NCBI GenBank assembly: GCA_027669155.1
Contig: JAQEDR010000003.1
Span: forward strand, 61,747 to 125,746
Length of the DNA stretch: 64,000 nucleotides
Direction of reading: 5' to 3'
Source of the DNA: Peptoniphilaceae bacterium AM52-5BH
GTDB taxonomy: Bacteria; Bacillota; Clostridia; Tissierellales; Peptoniphilaceae
Shown here piece after piece: positions 8,084 through 17,486 of the stretch (its first letter is position 1; every line of letters begins with the position of its first letter). The notes under the pieces are model-generated. The model was not told where the DNA came from. It was given only the letters and a program-made list of their open reading frames with translations, and ran no database searches. Made by a program: the position numbers and the translations under genes.

Positions 8084-9092
8084 GATTAAAAAGGACTTCA
8101 AGAATTTTAAGCTAGATGTTGACTTTGAAATGGAAAATGAGAGTCTGGGACTTCTTGGAGCAAGTGGGTCGGGGAAAAGTCTTACCCTTAAGGCTATAGG
8201 AGGACTGATAAATCCTGATTCGGGTAAGATTATCCTAAATGGAAGGACCCTTTTTGATTCAGAAAAGAAAATAAACCTAAGGCCCCAGGATAGGAGAGTG
8301 GGATATCTCTTCCAGGACTACGCACTTTTTCCGAACTTTACGGTGGAGGAAAATGTGAGGGCAGGTCTTAGGGAAAAGGCCGACATCACAGACAAGCTAA
8401 AAGAGGTGCAAATCTATGATATCAAGGATAAGCTTCCAGCCTATATTTCTGGTGGAGAAAGGCAGAGGACGGCCCTTTGTAGGATTCTTGTAAATAAGCC
8501 TGATATCTTACTTTTAGATGAGCCATTTTCCGCCTTGGATGAATTTCTCAAAAATTCAATTGAGGCGGAAGTCCTAAATATTATTAGAAAATACTACCTT
8601 AAGACCATCTTAGTAAGCCACAACAAGGATGAGGTCTATAGGATGTGTGATAATATCATAAGCATCAGTAATGGTAGAAGTGGAGAGAAGAAGGAAACGA
8701 AAGACTTCTTCGAAAATCCTGCCACCCTCACAGAAGCCAAGCTTATTGGGATTAATAATTTCTCGGATTTTGAAATAGAGAACGATGGAATATTTCTTAA
8801 GGCTTGGGGGATAAGGCTAAATGGTGCGATTAAGCCTCATGGAAAGATTTGTTCCCTAAGGAGTAAGGACATTATCTTAAGTAATAAGCCTTTAAATGAT
8901 AATTCTATGAAAATCCAAGACTATCGCCTGATAGAAAATATCGACTCCTTTCTTTTGATTTTAAATCAGGATAATAAAAAGTATGATGATTTGAGGATTG
9001 AAATTAAGAAGGAAGCTTATAAAGAGCTTCAAGATGGGCCGAAATATTTTACTATATATCCACGTAAACTATTGTTTTTGAAAGAGGAATGA
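8070..9092 (+). CDS. modC: Molybdate ABC transporter, ATP-binding protein
   Basis: A 340-residue ABC ATPase that powers ModAB. Walker A is GASGSGKS (30-37), the signature SGGERQR, Walker B ILLLDEPFSALDE and the switch histidine VSHNKDE. The last ~110 residues are a poorly conserved regulatory tail in the position of a TOBE domain. ATG 8070 is preceded by AAGGAGA (8057-8063) and overlaps the end of modB by 14 bases; an upstream ATG (8049) has no such site. Its stop overlaps a possible ATGA start of moaA. Confidence 0.93.
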   Translation: MLVCKIKKDFKNFKLDVDFEMENESLGLLGASGSGKSLTLKAIGGLINPDSGKIILNGRTLFDSEKKINLRPQDRRVGYLFQDYALFPNFTVEENVRAGLREKADITDKLKEVQIYDIKDKLPAYISGGERQRTALCRILVNKPDILLLDEPFSALDEFLKNSIEAEVLNIIRKYYLKTILVSHNKDEVYRMCDNIISISNGRSGEKKETKDFFENPATLTEAKLIGINNFSDFEIENDGIFLKAWGIRLNGAIKPHGKICSLRSKDIILSNKPLNDNSMKIQDYRLIENIDSFLLILNQDNKKYDDLRIEIKKEAYKELQDGPKYFTIYPRKLLFLKEE

Positions 9093-9094
9093 TT

Positions 9095-10033
9095 ATGAAA
9101 GATCAATTTGGAAGAGAAATTTCATATCTTAGAATATCTGTTACCGACAGGTGTAATTTTAGGTGCAAATATTGCATGGGAGAAGATGGAATAAAGCTTC
9201 TTCGTCACGATGACATCCTAACTTTTGAAGAGATAGTAGAAACGGCCCAAATTATGGCAGGCCTCGGCATAAGAAAAATCAGGCTTACTGGAGGAGAGCC
9301 ATTCGCAAGGCGAGGCGTGATGGATCTTATAAAAAGCCTAGCCCAAATACCAGAGATAGAAGATTTTGCCATTACCACAAACGGGTCCATGGTCTATGAC
9401 AAGCTAGAGTCCCTCAAGGAATACGGGATTTCTAGAATTAACTTTAGCCTGGATACCCTGGATAGGGAGAAATTTAGGCTAATAACTGGATCAGATAAAT
9501 TAGAAGAAGTGCAAAGAACTATAGATAAGGCAATCGAGCTTGACTTTAAGGTTAAAATCAATGCAGTCTTAATCAAAGGTTTCAATGATAAGGAAATAGC
9601 CGACTTCGTGGAACTAACACGAGATTCTGACATCAAGGTAAGATTTATCGAGCTTATGCCAATCGGGGCAGACCTAGACTTTGACAGGAATAATTACAAG
9701 GAAAATCTCCATATCCTCGATGGATATAGGAAGAAGGACCTGGGCTTTGACGGTGTGGCGAGGACTTTTGCCATAGAAGGCCACAAGGGAAGGGTAGGTC
9801 TTATTTCTCCCCTAAGTCACAAGTTCTGCAAGGATTGCAATAGGATAAGGCTTACGGCAGATGGGAAGCTTAAGGCCTGCCTTCACTCGAGGGAGGAGAT
9901 TTCTATAAAGGGATTAAGTCTTGAAGAAAAGAAGAAAATAATCGAAGAAACTATTTATACCAAGCCTAAAAGTCACAGGATAAGCGACTTAGGCTCGGAA
10001 AGCGTACGAACAATGAGTTCTATAGGAGGATAG
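9095..10033 (+). CDS. moaA: GTP 3',8-cyclase (radical SAM)
   Basis: First committed enzyme of molybdenum cofactor synthesis, rearranging GTP to 3',8-cyclo-GTP. The radical SAM cluster cysteines are C20, C24 and C27 (DRCNFRCKYC), the second [4Fe-4S] cluster uses C245, C248 and C262 (CKDCNRIRL...KAC), and the protein ends in the double glycine (SSIGG) required by MoaA. At 312 residues it is close to family length. ATG 9095 lies 8 bases after GAGG; an ATG at 9089 overlaps the modC stop and is less well spaced. Linked directly to moaC, which completes the step. Confidence 0.96.
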   Translation: MKDQFGREISYLRISVTDRCNFRCKYCMGEDGIKLLRHDDILTFEEIVETAQIMAGLGIRKIRLTGGEPFARRGVMDLIKSLAQIPEIEDFAITTNGSMVYDKLESLKEYGISRINFSLDTLDREKFRLITGSDKLEEVQRTIDKAIELDFKVKINAVLIKGFNDKEIADFVELTRDSDIKVRFIELMPIGADLDFDRNNYKENLHILDGYRKKDLGFDGVARTFAIEGHKGRVGLISPLSHKFCKDCNRIRLTADGKLKACLHSREEISIKGLSLEEKKKIIEETIYTKPKSHRISDLGSESVRTMSSIGG

Positions 10034-10522
10034 ATGGATAAGTTTAGTCATTTGGATGAGAATGGAAGAGCGAGGATGGTTGATGTATCGGAGAAAGATC
10101 CGACAGATAGGCTAGCTATAGCGACTGCCACAGTTTTCTTGAATGAAAAGACCTACAAGATGGTCCAAAACTCAGAAATCGAAAAGGGAGATGTCCTAAC
10201 CGTGGCCAAGGTCGCAGGAATTATGGCTGCCAAAAACACAGCTAATTTGATTCCTATGTGCCATCCCATCAATCTCACTTCTATAGAAATCGACTTCGTC
10301 ATGGACGATAAGACTCACACAATCGAGATAAGGACCTCAGCCAAGCTTAACGCCAAGACGGGTGTCGAGATGGAAGCTCTTACGGGAGCGAGTGTGGCTG
10401 CCCTTACGATTTATGATATGTGTAAGGCAGTCCAGAAGGATATAGAAATCGGCGAGATCAAGCTTTTAAGAAAGACTGGCGGCAAGAGTGGAGATTACAA
10501 GAATGAAAGTTATATCGGTTAA
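10034..10522 (+). CDS. moaC: Cyclic pyranopterin monophosphate synthase
   Basis: A 162-residue MoaC that converts 3',8-cyclo-GTP to cyclic pyranopterin monophosphate. Family markers are GRARMVDVSEKDPTDR at the N-terminus, NLIPMCHPI, GVEMEALTGASVAALTIYDMCKA (substrate site) and the C-terminal LLRKTGGKSGDY. Its AGGAGG is inside the last codons of moaA and the start follows the moaA stop with no gap, so the two are translated together. No moaE, moaD or moeB (molybdopterin synthase) is in the window; these must lie elsewhere. Confidence 0.97.
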   Translation: MDKFSHLDENGRARMVDVSEKDPTDRLAIATATVFLNEKTYKMVQNSEIEKGDVLTVAKVAGIMAAKNTANLIPMCHPINLTSIEIDFVMDDKTHTIEIRTSAKLNAKTGVEMEALTGASVAALTIYDMCKAVQKDIEIGEIKLLRKTGGKSGDYKNESYIG

Positions 10523-10943
10523 TATAAGCGAAAAAAAGGGAACGATCAAAAGCCCTGTCCCTCAAATAGAATTAAAGAAAAAGCATGGAATAGTGGGAGA
10601 TGCCCATGCGGGAAACTGGCACAGGCAGGTCTCTCTATTGGCGGTGGAATCATTAGAGAAGATGAAGGAGAAAATCCCAAGTCTAAAGCCAGGAGACTTC
10701 GCAGAAAACATTATGACAGAGGGGATTAGCCTTCACACCCTTTCTATTGGGACTATTCTAAGTATTGGAGAAAGTGAGCTTGAAGTGACTCAAATCGGAA
10801 AAGAATGTCACAAGGGCTGTGAGATTAGAAATATAACGGGTGAATGTATAATGCCAACTGAAGGAATCTTTGCAATAGTGAGGAAGGAAGGCACAATCTA
10901 CCCAGAAGATGAGATAAGGATAGCTTATGATAGAGAAAATTAG
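10503..10943 (+). CDS. MOSC domain protein, Moco-associated
   Basis: A 146-residue single-domain MOSC protein. MOSC domains bind molybdenum cofactor or carry sulfur; here the pattern HGIVGDAHAGNWHRQVSLL, GDFAENI and the conserved cysteine region GKECHKGCEIR are visible. Stand-alone versions in Firmicutes often sit with moaC or mogA. The start ATG 10503 lies inside moaC; the reading frame runs further back but that part duplicates moaC sequence. A sulfur-transfer or cofactor-carrying role toward xanthine dehydrogenase, encoded in the same region, is plausible but inferred. Confidence 0.85.
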   Translation: MKVISVNISEKKGTIKSPVPQIELKKKHGIVGDAHAGNWHRQVSLLAVESLEKMKEKIPSLKPGDFAENIMTEGISLHTLSIGTILSIGESELEVTQIGKECHKGCEIRNITGECIMPTEGIFAIVRKEGTIYPEDEIRIAYDREN

Positions 10944-11901
10944 AGTAGAAGATGCAGTAGGATTTCCCCTCCTCCATGATTTTACAGCGATTATGGAAGA
11001 TGGCTTTAAGGGTGTCTTGTTTAAAAGAGGACATATAGTCGAAGAATCTGACATCGAAGCCTTAAAAAACATCGGCAAGGACCATATCTATGTAGGCGAG
11101 CTTGAGGCAGACCAAGTCCATGAGGAAGATGCAATTGCTGAAATTTCCGACGCTCTCTTTGGGGCAAATATCGAAGCCTCTGATGTAAGTGAAGGAAAGA
11201 TTAATCTTACAAGCAAGGTCAAGGGGATTTTCATCATAGATAGGGCTCTTCTAAGAAAAATCAACGAAATCGGCGATTATACCATAACTTCCAAAAAGTC
11301 TTACAGCAAGGTAGAAGAAGGCGACAAGCTCGTTGGAGCAAGAATCGTTCCTCTCTGGACTGAGAGACGCCAAGTAGAAAAAGCCAAGGAGATTCTTAAG
11401 GCCGGCCCTATTTTTGAAGTCAAGGAATTTAAAAAACTAAAAGTAGGATGCATTATAACTGGAGATGAGGTCTACTATGGAAGGATCAAGGATGCCTTTA
11501 GGCCAGTCCTTATGGAAAAGCTTGCTGAGTTTGATGCAGAAGTCCTAGGCTATGAATTTCTCCCAGATGATGAAGATAAGGTAGTTGAAGCTTATGAGAA
11601 ATTTAAAGAAAAAGGTGCGGATCTTGTGATATTTACCGGAGGAATGAGTGTCGATCCTGATGACATTACCCCAAGGGCCATCAGAAAAACTGGGGCAGAG
11701 GTTATAGTTCAAGGAATCCCAATGCAGCCGGGTAATATGCTCATGGTCGCAAGAGATGGAGGAGTCTATCTTATGGGAGTACCTGGAGCAAGTATCCACT
11801 CAAAGATTACAAGCTTTGATTTCTTCCTTCCTAGGGTCTTTGCAGGTCTCGACCTAAAAAGAGAAGACTTCCTAGAAATGGCGGAAGGAGGACTTTTGTG
11901 A
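10927..11901 (+). CDS. MoeA-like molybdopterin-binding protein
   Basis: A 324-residue protein with an N-terminal domain typical of Clostridia-type proteins next to Mo-hydroxylase genes (KIRVEDAVGFPLLHDFTAI, FKRGHIVEESDIEALKNIGK) and a C-terminal MoaB/Mog fold: KVGCIITGDEVYYGRIKDAF, LVIFTGGMSVDPDDITPRAI, PGNMLMVA and LMGVPGASIHS. It probably acts like MoeA in inserting molybdate into adenylated molybdopterin, although it is shorter than true MoeA (about 400 residues) and lacks part of its N-terminal domains. Overlaps the MOSC gene by 17 bases and the next gene by GTGA. Not canonical moeA, so I give no symbol. Confidence 0.85.
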   Translation: MIEKIRVEDAVGFPLLHDFTAIMEDGFKGVLFKRGHIVEESDIEALKNIGKDHIYVGELEADQVHEEDAIAEISDALFGANIEASDVSEGKINLTSKVKGIFIIDRALLRKINEIGDYTITSKKSYSKVEEGDKLVGARIVPLWTERRQVEKAKEILKAGPIFEVKEFKKLKVGCIITGDEVYYGRIKDAFRPVLMEKLAEFDAEVLGYEFLPDDEDKVVEAYEKFKEKGADLVIFTGGMSVDPDDITPRAIRKTGAEVIVQGIPMQPGNMLMVARDGGVYLMGVPGASIHSKITSFDFFLPRVFAGLDLKREDFLEMAEGGLL

Positions 11902-12377
11902 AATTTTCTGCAGGCGTTCTTACTATTTCAGATAGGGCAAGTAAAGGAGTCTATGAGGATAAAAGCGGGAAGGCCTTGGTAGAATTACTAGAAGACTTCG
12001 GACTAGAAGTTAGAAAATACGAGATAGTGGCAGATGATTTCGAAAGTATAAGGAAGAAACTGTTAGCCTATACAGATGAAGAAATTTCTCTAATTCTTAC
12101 AAGCGGAGGCACAGGCTTTAGCCAAAGAGACATCACACCCGAGGCAAGTCTTTCCGTAATAGAAAAAAGAGCGGACGGGATAGTCGAAGCTATAAGATAC
12201 GAATCCGCAAAGATCACTCCTATGGCCTATCTTTCGAGGGCTGTGGCTGGGATTAGAGGAAAGAGCTTAATCATAAACTTCCCAGGAAGTCCCAAAGCCT
12301 GTAGGGAAAACTTTGAAATCATAAAGCCCTTCCTAATCCACGGTCTTGAGACAATCGCAGGTTGTGACAAACATTAA
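11898..12377 (+). CDS. mogA: Molybdopterin adenylyltransferase (MogA/MoaB type)
   Basis: A 159-residue Mog/MoaB family protein that adenylates molybdopterin before metal insertion. Motifs: AGVLTISDRASKGVYEDKSG, ILTSGGTGFSQRDITPEA and INFPGSPKACRENF. The GTG start at 11898 overlaps the preceding stop (GTGA) and has GGAGGA upstream, so it is coupled. It is the last gene of the mod-moa operon. MoaB and MogA are hard to tell apart by eye; the TPEA block and the context support the adenylyltransferase role. Confidence 0.9.
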   Translation: MKFSAGVLTISDRASKGVYEDKSGKALVELLEDFGLEVRKYEIVADDFESIRKKLLAYTDEEISLILTSGGTGFSQRDITPEASLSVIEKRADGIVEAIRYESAKITPMAYLSRAVAGIRGKSLIINFPGSPKACRENFEIIKPFLIHGLETIAGCDKH

Positions 12378-12418
12378 TTAAAGACTAGGAGTGGTTACAT
12401 AATTAAAAAATTGTAGTT

Positions 12419-12537
12419 GGAACAATCACCACCTAAGCCTTACCGATCGGGTGGGGTCATTCCTACTATCAATCGGCAGGCTCAAATTGTCCTAATGGCT
12501 TGGAGGGATAAATATTCTAATAGTATCTCCTAAGGAC
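12419..12537 (+). ncRNA. Candidate structured RNA after the Moco operon
   Basis: Bases 12419-12492 fold as one long imperfect hairpin: GGAACAAT/ATTGTCC, AGCCT/AGGCT (12436-12440 with 12478-12482), CCGAT/ATCGG (12443-12447 with 12472-12476) and GTGGGG/TTCCTAC around a four-base loop (12451-12466). A second hairpin pairs GGAG (12502) with CTCC (12527) inside GTCCT/AAGGAC (12489-12537). The bases GTCC (12489-12492) belong to both, so the two folds compete, as in riboswitches or attenuators. It lies between convergent genes, no family is recognised, and the strand is uncertain. Confidence 0.4.
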
Positions 12538-12613
12538 GGTAGGATGATTATTCATAGTTTTATAACAAACCCTTTTATTTTGCCTAAATGCTTTAGTTTC
12601 CACCAAAGGCAGA

Positions 12614-12666
12614 AAGCCCAGCCCTTAGCATTATTTACTACAGGGCAGGGCTTGGAATATATTTTT
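12614..12666 (+). terminator. Probable terminator of the mod-moa operon
   Basis: AAGCCC-A-GCCCT pairs with AGGGC-A-GGGCTT (12614-12625 with 12642-12653; one A/A mismatch) and a T-rich tract ending TTTTTT follows at 12658-12666. The same hairpin could serve the convergent gntR gene. Confidence 0.55.
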
Positions 12667-12766
12667 TATGACCCTCCAATCTATAATAGACTTCTTATGT
12701 ATTAATTTATCTTGCAAGGAGGGCATAGGAATAGCATTTATTCTACCAATTTTATTTCTACTAATT

Positions 12767-13459
12767 TTATTTTTCCACATTTAACAGCTTACTGATTTTC
12801 TCTATTGACTCATCTGTAATAGTCGTAGTCCAATTCTTCCTTAAGGCGTCGAGAGACTTATCTAGATCTCTTTCTCTGAGACTTTCTATGAGGATTAGGT
12901 GTTCATCGTAGGTCGATGGGGCCTTGTGGACGTCCTTGGCCTGATAGAAGCCTATCTCAAACCTCTTGATTCTCTTTTTGAGCCTATCGATAATTGGTTT
13001 GATTTCCTTGTTTGGAGAAAGACCTACTATTAGGTCGTGGAAGTCATCATCAAGCTCGATTACTCTCATAATATTTTCGTTCATATGCTCCATCCTGATC
13101 TGCTTGTTGATCTTCTCAAGCTCATCAATGAATTCATCTGTGATTTGATCAAAATTTTCCCTTAAGGCGTAGCTTTCAAGTTCAAGTACTAGGGGATAGA
13201 TATCTTTAAGCCTTTCGACCTTAATTGGAGCGACCATGGTCCATTGGTTGGCCTTGCTTATAACGAGGTTTTCGTTTTCTAGCCTAAGGATGGCTTCTCT
13301 TACTGGAGTTCGTGAAATCCCAAGTTCTTTGGAAAGCTCAGAAATCTTAAGTTGGGTGTAAGGAGTAAGCTCTCCAGAAATAATCTTATCGTGAAGTATA
13401 TTGTAAGCTTCGTCTTTGACGAAGGTTCTTTTTATTTTGTTAGCTTTTTGTGTTGTCAT
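12767..13459 (-). CDS. GntR-family regulator with FCD ligand domain
   Basis: A 230-residue transcription factor. The N-terminal winged helix (KDEAYNILHDKIISGELTPY, LSKELGISRTPVREAILRLE) is a textbook GntR DNA-binding domain; the rest is an all-helical FCD effector domain with the metal/ligand pattern LDDDFHDLIVG and STYDEHLILIESL. It is transcribed divergently from the purine cluster, and the shared intergenic region holds a palindromic operator, so it most likely controls that cluster in response to a purine or a breakdown product. AAAGG precedes the ATG at 13459. Confidence 0.92.
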   Translation of the reverse strand: MTTQKANKIKRTFVKDEAYNILHDKIISGELTPYTQLKISELSKELGISRTPVREAILRLENENLVISKANQWTMVAPIKVERLKDIYPLVLELESYALRENFDQITDEFIDELEKINKQIRMEHMNENIMRVIELDDDFHDLIVGLSPNKEIKPIIDRLKKRIKRFEIGFYQAKDVHKAPSTYDEHLILIESLRERDLDKSLDALRKNWTTTITDESIEKISKLLNVEK

Positions 13460-13514
13460 TTTTCTACCTTTCTATAATTATTATAACATATCTATGAAAT
13501 CGTTTAATATTTAT

Positions 13515-13559
13515 TTGACAATCCCAGAAATACGTCCTATAATAATAGTGATATATCAC
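13515..13559 (+). promoter_or_regulatory. Promoter and operator of the purine cluster
   Basis: A consensus promoter, TTGACA at 13515-13520 and TATAAT at 13538-13543 with 17 bases between, reads toward ygeX. A perfect 12-bp palindrome GTGATATATCAC (13548-13559) sits on the expected start site, where a bound repressor would block initiation. The divergent GntR protein is the natural candidate. Confidence 0.8.
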
Positions 13560-13656
13560 ATACCACTTATTATTATGGCTTAAGATAGAGAATTTGCAAA
13601 TGCCGAATAAGGGCAAAGTGAAGGATGTATCGAGAAATAATCGAAAGGATGTAATT

Positions 13657-14898
13657 TTGGAAGAGAAATATAAGATAGTACTAAATGATATTAGTAAAAG
13701 AGAAAAGGCTTCCCTAGATTTTATCAATGAGGAAGTTGTTAACACTGCACAAAAATTTCATGAGAGTTTCCCTGATTATGAGCCAACTCCACTGGTAAGA
13801 TTAAGTAACCTTGCCAAACAATTTGGTGTAAAGGACATTTTCGTAAAAGATGAATCTTACAGATTTGGTCTAAATGCCTTCAAGGTACTTGGTGGATCAT
13901 TTGCCATTGGAAAATACATAGCTGATAAGTTGGGAGTTGATATCGAAGAATTACCATTTGAGAAAATGATTTCAAGAGAAGTACGAGAAAAGCTTGGGGA
14001 TATTACCTTCGTAACAGCGACAGACGGAAACCACGGTAGGGGAGTGGCTTGGACTGCCAACCAACTTAAGCAAAAATGCGTAGTAATCATGCCAGACGGT
14101 TCAGCTACAGAAAGACGTGACAATATCAGAGCCTTGGGAGCAGAATGCGACATCATGGATGGGCTCAACTACGATGACTGCGTTCGTCTTGCCAACAAGA
14201 ATGCTGAGGAAAAAGGCTGGGTAATGGTTCAAGATACAGCTTGGGAAGGATACGAGAAGATTCCAACATGGATCATAGAAGGATATGCAACCCTTGCTAA
14301 GGAAAGTAACGACCAACTTAAAGAAGCAGGTCTAAAACCAACACATATCTTCGCTCAAGCAGGAGTAGGTTCCTTTGCAACAGGAGTTACCGGATATTTC
14401 TCTTCAGTATATGAGGGAGAAGAAAAGCCATTCATAACTATAGTAGAACCAGAAAAGGCAAACTGTAACTTCATCACAGCAGAAGCGGATGATGGAAAGA
14501 TTCACAATGTTACTGGAAAGATGGATACAATAATGGCAGGACTTGCTTGCGGTGAACCTGTAACAGTAGGCTGGCCAGTACTTCACTCTTATGCAGATGC
14601 CTTCCTATCAGTTCCAGATAAGGCAGCAGCAAGAGGAATGAGAATTCTAGGCAATCCTTTAAAGGACGACAAGAAGATAATCTCAGGAGAAAGTGGAGCA
14701 GCAACCATGGGTCCTCTTTCAGAAATTCTCCAAAGGAAAGACTTAGAAGAGATCAAAAAAGACCTAAAGCTTGATGAAAATTCAGTAATCCTCCTAATCT
14801 CAACAGAAGGAGACACAGACTACGCTCACTACAGAAGAGTAGTTTGGGATGGAATCTATCCAAACGAAGAAGAATACACATACACAATACAAAGATAA
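13657..14898 (+). CDS. ygeX: Diaminopropionate ammonia-lyase
   Basis: A PLP enzyme that splits 2,3-diaminopropionate into pyruvate and two ammonia; in anaerobic uric acid breakdown it produces the usable carbon. The PLP lysine is in KDESYRFGLNAFKVLGGS; TDGNHGRGVAWTA, MPDGSATERRDNI, TAWEGYEKIPTWIIEGYATL, MAGLACGEP and SGESGAATMG match YgeX throughout. The protein is about 413 residues from the TTG at 13657, which has AAAGGA seven bases upstream and gives an N-terminus like that of relatives. An ATG at 13600 gives a longer protein but has no ribosome binding site. First gene after the promoter; 21 bases to ygeW. Confidence 0.95.
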   Translation: MEEKYKIVLNDISKREKASLDFINEEVVNTAQKFHESFPDYEPTPLVRLSNLAKQFGVKDIFVKDESYRFGLNAFKVLGGSFAIGKYIADKLGVDIEELPFEKMISREVREKLGDITFVTATDGNHGRGVAWTANQLKQKCVVIMPDGSATERRDNIRALGAECDIMDGLNYDDCVRLANKNAEEKGWVMVQDTAWEGYEKIPTWIIEGYATLAKESNDQLKEAGLKPTHIFAQAGVGSFATGVTGYFSSVYEGEEKPFITIVEPEKANCNFITAEADDGKIHNVTGKMDTIMAGLACGEPVTVGWPVLHSYADAFLSVPDKAAARGMRILGNPLKDDKKIISGESGAATMGPLSEILQRKDLEEIKKDLKLDENSVILLISTEGDTDYAHYRRVVWDGIYPNEEEYTYTIQR

Positions 14899-14919
14899 GA
14901 AATAATAAAGGAGAAATAA

Positions 14920-16116
14920 ATGACAGCAGACATCAAAAAACTAATCGACGAACTAAGTGAACTTGACTACGAAAACCTATTTGAAGATGACTTCTTCCAT
15001 ACATGGGATAAATCACAAGACGAACTAAAGGCAATCTGGAAGACAGCTGACATAATTAGAGCTATGAGAGAAGAAAACATCTCTCCAAAAATCTTTGATT
15101 CAGGACTTGGAATCTCACTATTTAGAGATAACTCAACAAGAACTAGATTCTCATTCGCATCAGCTTGTAACCTTCTAGGACTTGAAGTACAAGACCTTGA
15201 CGAAAGCAAGAGCCAAATCGCTCACGGTGAAACAGTAAAAGAAACAGCAAACATGATTTCATTCATGGCAGATGTAGTAGGTATAAGAGATGACATGTAT
15301 ATCGGCAAGGGCTACAAATACATGAAAGACTTCTCTGAATATGTAAAAGAAGGTCACGAAGATGGAGTTCTAGAACAAAGACCAACCCTAGTAAACCTCC
15401 AATGTGATATTGACCACCCAACACAAGCTATGGCAGACCTTAACCACGTAATCCACGAATTTGGTGGAATCGAAAACCTAAAGGGCAAGAAAGTTGCAAT
15501 GACTTGGGCTTACTCACCATCATATGGTAAACCACTATCAGTTCCACAAGGAATCTCAGGACTATTTACAAGACTTGGCATGGACGTAGTTCTTGCTCAC
15601 CCAGAAGGATACGAAATCATGCCAGAAGTTGAAGAAATAGCTAAGAAAAACGCTGAAGAATACGGCGGAAGCTTCACAGTTACAAACTCAATGGAAGATG
15701 CATTCAAGGATGCTGACATAGTATATCCAAAATCTTGGGCACCATTCGCAGCTATGGAAGAGAGAACAAAACTCTACGGCGAAGGCGACCAAAAGGGAAT
15801 TGACGAACTAGAACAAAGACTTCTAGAACAAAACAAAGAGCACATGGATTGGGAATGTACAGAAGAGATGATGGAGCTAACCAAAGATGGTAAGGCTTTA
15901 TACATGCACTGCCTACCAGCAGATATCACAGGAGTTTCTGCAGAACATGGTGAAGTAGCTGAATCAGTATTTGATAGATATAGAGTCCCTCTATACAAAG
16001 AAGCAAGCTTCAAACCATACATCATAGCAGCAATGATCCTTCTACAAAAGATCGAAAATCCAGAAGAAAAACTAAGAGAATTAGTTGATAAGGCAAACAA
16101 GAGAATAGACAAATAA
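14920..16116 (+). CDS. ygeW: Knotted carbamoyltransferase YgeW
   Basis: A 398-residue member of the aspartate/ornithine carbamoyltransferase family. The carbamoyl-phosphate loop is [15 protein letters not shown], followed by [13 protein letters not shown] and MHCLPAD. Its substrate in E. coli was long unknown; in purine degradation it is thought to act in the phosphorolytic direction, giving carbamoyl phosphate for carbamate kinase (inference supported by the kinase three genes on). AAGGAGAAATAA stands before ATG 14920. Codon choice in this gene and ygeY is very rich in A- and C-ending codons, which suggests strong expression. Confidence 0.95.
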   Translation: MTADIKKLIDELSELDYENLFEDDFFHTWDKSQDELKAIWKTADIIRAMREENISPKIFDSGLGISLFRDNSTRTRFSFASACNLLGLEVQDLDESKSQIAHGETVKETANMISFMADVVGIRDDMYIGKGYKYMKDFSEYVKEGHEDGVLEQRPTLVNLQCDIDHPTQAMADLNHVIHEFGGIENLKGKKVAMTWAYSPSYGKPLSVPQGISGLFTRLGMDVVLAHPEGYEIMPEVEEIAKKNAEEYGGSFTVTNSMEDAFKDADIVYPKSWAPFAAMEERTKLYGEGDQKGIDELEQRLLEQNKEHMDWECTEEMMELTKDGKALYMHCLPADITGVSAEHGEVAESVFDRYRVPLYKEASFKPYIIAAMILLQKIENPEEKLRELVDKANKRIDK

Positions 16117-16135
16117 GAAAATAAGAGAGGTAGAA

Positions 16136-17473
16136 ATGACAGAATTTAAAAATATAGACTTTGATGCGATCAAAGAAAAAGCAGGCGAATACAAAGAAGA
16201 CATGGTAGCTTTCCTTAGAGATTTGATTAAATTAAAGGGAGAATCTTGTGAAGAAGGCGACAAGGCTAAAAGAATAAAAGCAGAAATGGAAAAGCTTGGA
16301 TTCGACAAGGCTTGGATTGACGGCCAAGGAAACGTACTTGGAGAAATGGGTCAAGGAAAAAGACAAATTGCCTTCGACGGCCATATCGATACAGTAGGAA
16401 TCGGAAACATCGAAAACTGGGAATTTGACCCATATGATGGATTTGAAGACGACAACCTAATAGGTGGACGTGGTGGATCTGACCAACTTGGTGGACCAGT
16501 ATCTGCAGTATACGGAGCAAAAATCCTAAAAGACTTAGGCTATCTCAATGACGAATACAGAGTTCTCGTAACAGGAACAGTTCAAGAAGAAGACTGTGAC
16601 GGAAACTGCTGGCTATACATGATCGAGAAAGAAGGCATCAAACCAGAATTTGTAGTATCAACAGAGCCAACAGATGGTGGAATCTACAGAGGACAAAGAG
16701 GAAGAATGGAGATGAGAGTAGACGTACAAGGTGTATCTTGTCACGGATCAGCTCCAGAAAGAGGAGACAACGCAATCTACAAGATGGCAGACATCCTCAA
16801 AGAAATCGAACAACTTAACGAAAACCCAGCTGATGATTCAGTAGAAATCAAGGGTCTAGTAAAGATGCTTGACGAAAAATACAACCCAGAATACAAAGAA
16901 GCAAACTTCCTAGGACGTGGAACAGTTACAACAAGCCAAATCTTCTTTACATCTCCATCAAGATGTGCGGTAGCAGACTCATGCTCAATCTCACTTGACA
17001 GAAGAATGACAGCAGGAGAAACTTGGGAGTCTTGTATCAAGGAAATAGAAGATCTACCATCAGTTAAAAAACACGGCGCAAAAGTTTCTATGTATGACTA
17101 CAAGAGAGCAAGCTGGACAGGACTAGAATATGAACAAGAAGCCTATTTCCCAACATGGGTAATCCCAGAAGATCACGAAGTAACAAAGGCCCTAGAAGAT
17201 GCCTACAAGAACCTCTATGGAGATAAGAGAATTGCTCCTCCTATAGCAAAAGAAGAAGAAAAAAGAGCAGCTCGTCCACTAACAGACAAATGGACCTTCT
17301 CAACAAACGGTGTTGCAATCATGGGTCGTCACAATATCCCAACCATAGGATTTGGACCAGGAGCAGAAGACCAAGCCCACGCACCAAACGAAGTAACATT
17401 CAAACAAGACCTAGTAACATGTGCAGCAGTATACGCAGCTCTACCACTAGTTTATACACAAGAAAATAAATAA
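16136..17473 (+). CDS. ygeY: YgeY family M20 metallohydrolase
   Basis: A 445-residue zinc-dependent amidohydrolase/peptidase of the M20 family, annotated in databases as selenium-metabolism-linked. Zinc site markers are [30 protein letters not shown] and STEPTDGG, with the dimer-domain histidine in [13 protein letters not shown]. In the purine cluster it probably hydrolyses a carbamoylated or ureido intermediate to diaminopropionate. Nothing else in the window (no selD, selA) indicates selenium use, so the label should not be taken literally. It starts 19 bases after ygeW. Confidence 0.93.
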   Translation: MTEFKNIDFDAIKEKAGEYKEDMVAFLRDLIKLKGESCEEGDKAKRIKAEMEKLGFDKAWIDGQGNVLGEMGQGKRQIAFDGHIDTVGIGNIENWEFDPYDGFEDDNLIGGRGGSDQLGGPVSAVYGAKILKDLGYLNDEYRVLVTGTVQEEDCDGNCWLYMIEKEGIKPEFVVSTEPTDGGIYRGQRGRMEMRVDVQGVSCHGSAPERGDNAIYKMADILKEIEQLNENPADDSVEIKGLVKMLDEKYNPEYKEANFLGRGTVTTSQIFFTSPSRCAVADSCSISLDRRMTAGETWESCIKEIEDLPSVKKHGAKVSMYDYKRASWTGLEYEQEAYFPTWVIPEDHEVTKALEDAYKNLYGDKRIAPPIAKEEEKRAARPLTDKWTFSTNGVAIMGRHNIPTIGFGPGAEDQAHAPNEVTFKQDLVTCAAVYAALPLVYTQENK

Positions 17474-17486
17474 GAAATCAAGGTAA

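Noticed and set aside
12419..12537. Molybdenum cofactor riboswitch
   Set aside because: It lies downstream of the operon between convergent gene ends, not in a leader, and I cannot match the Moco motif.
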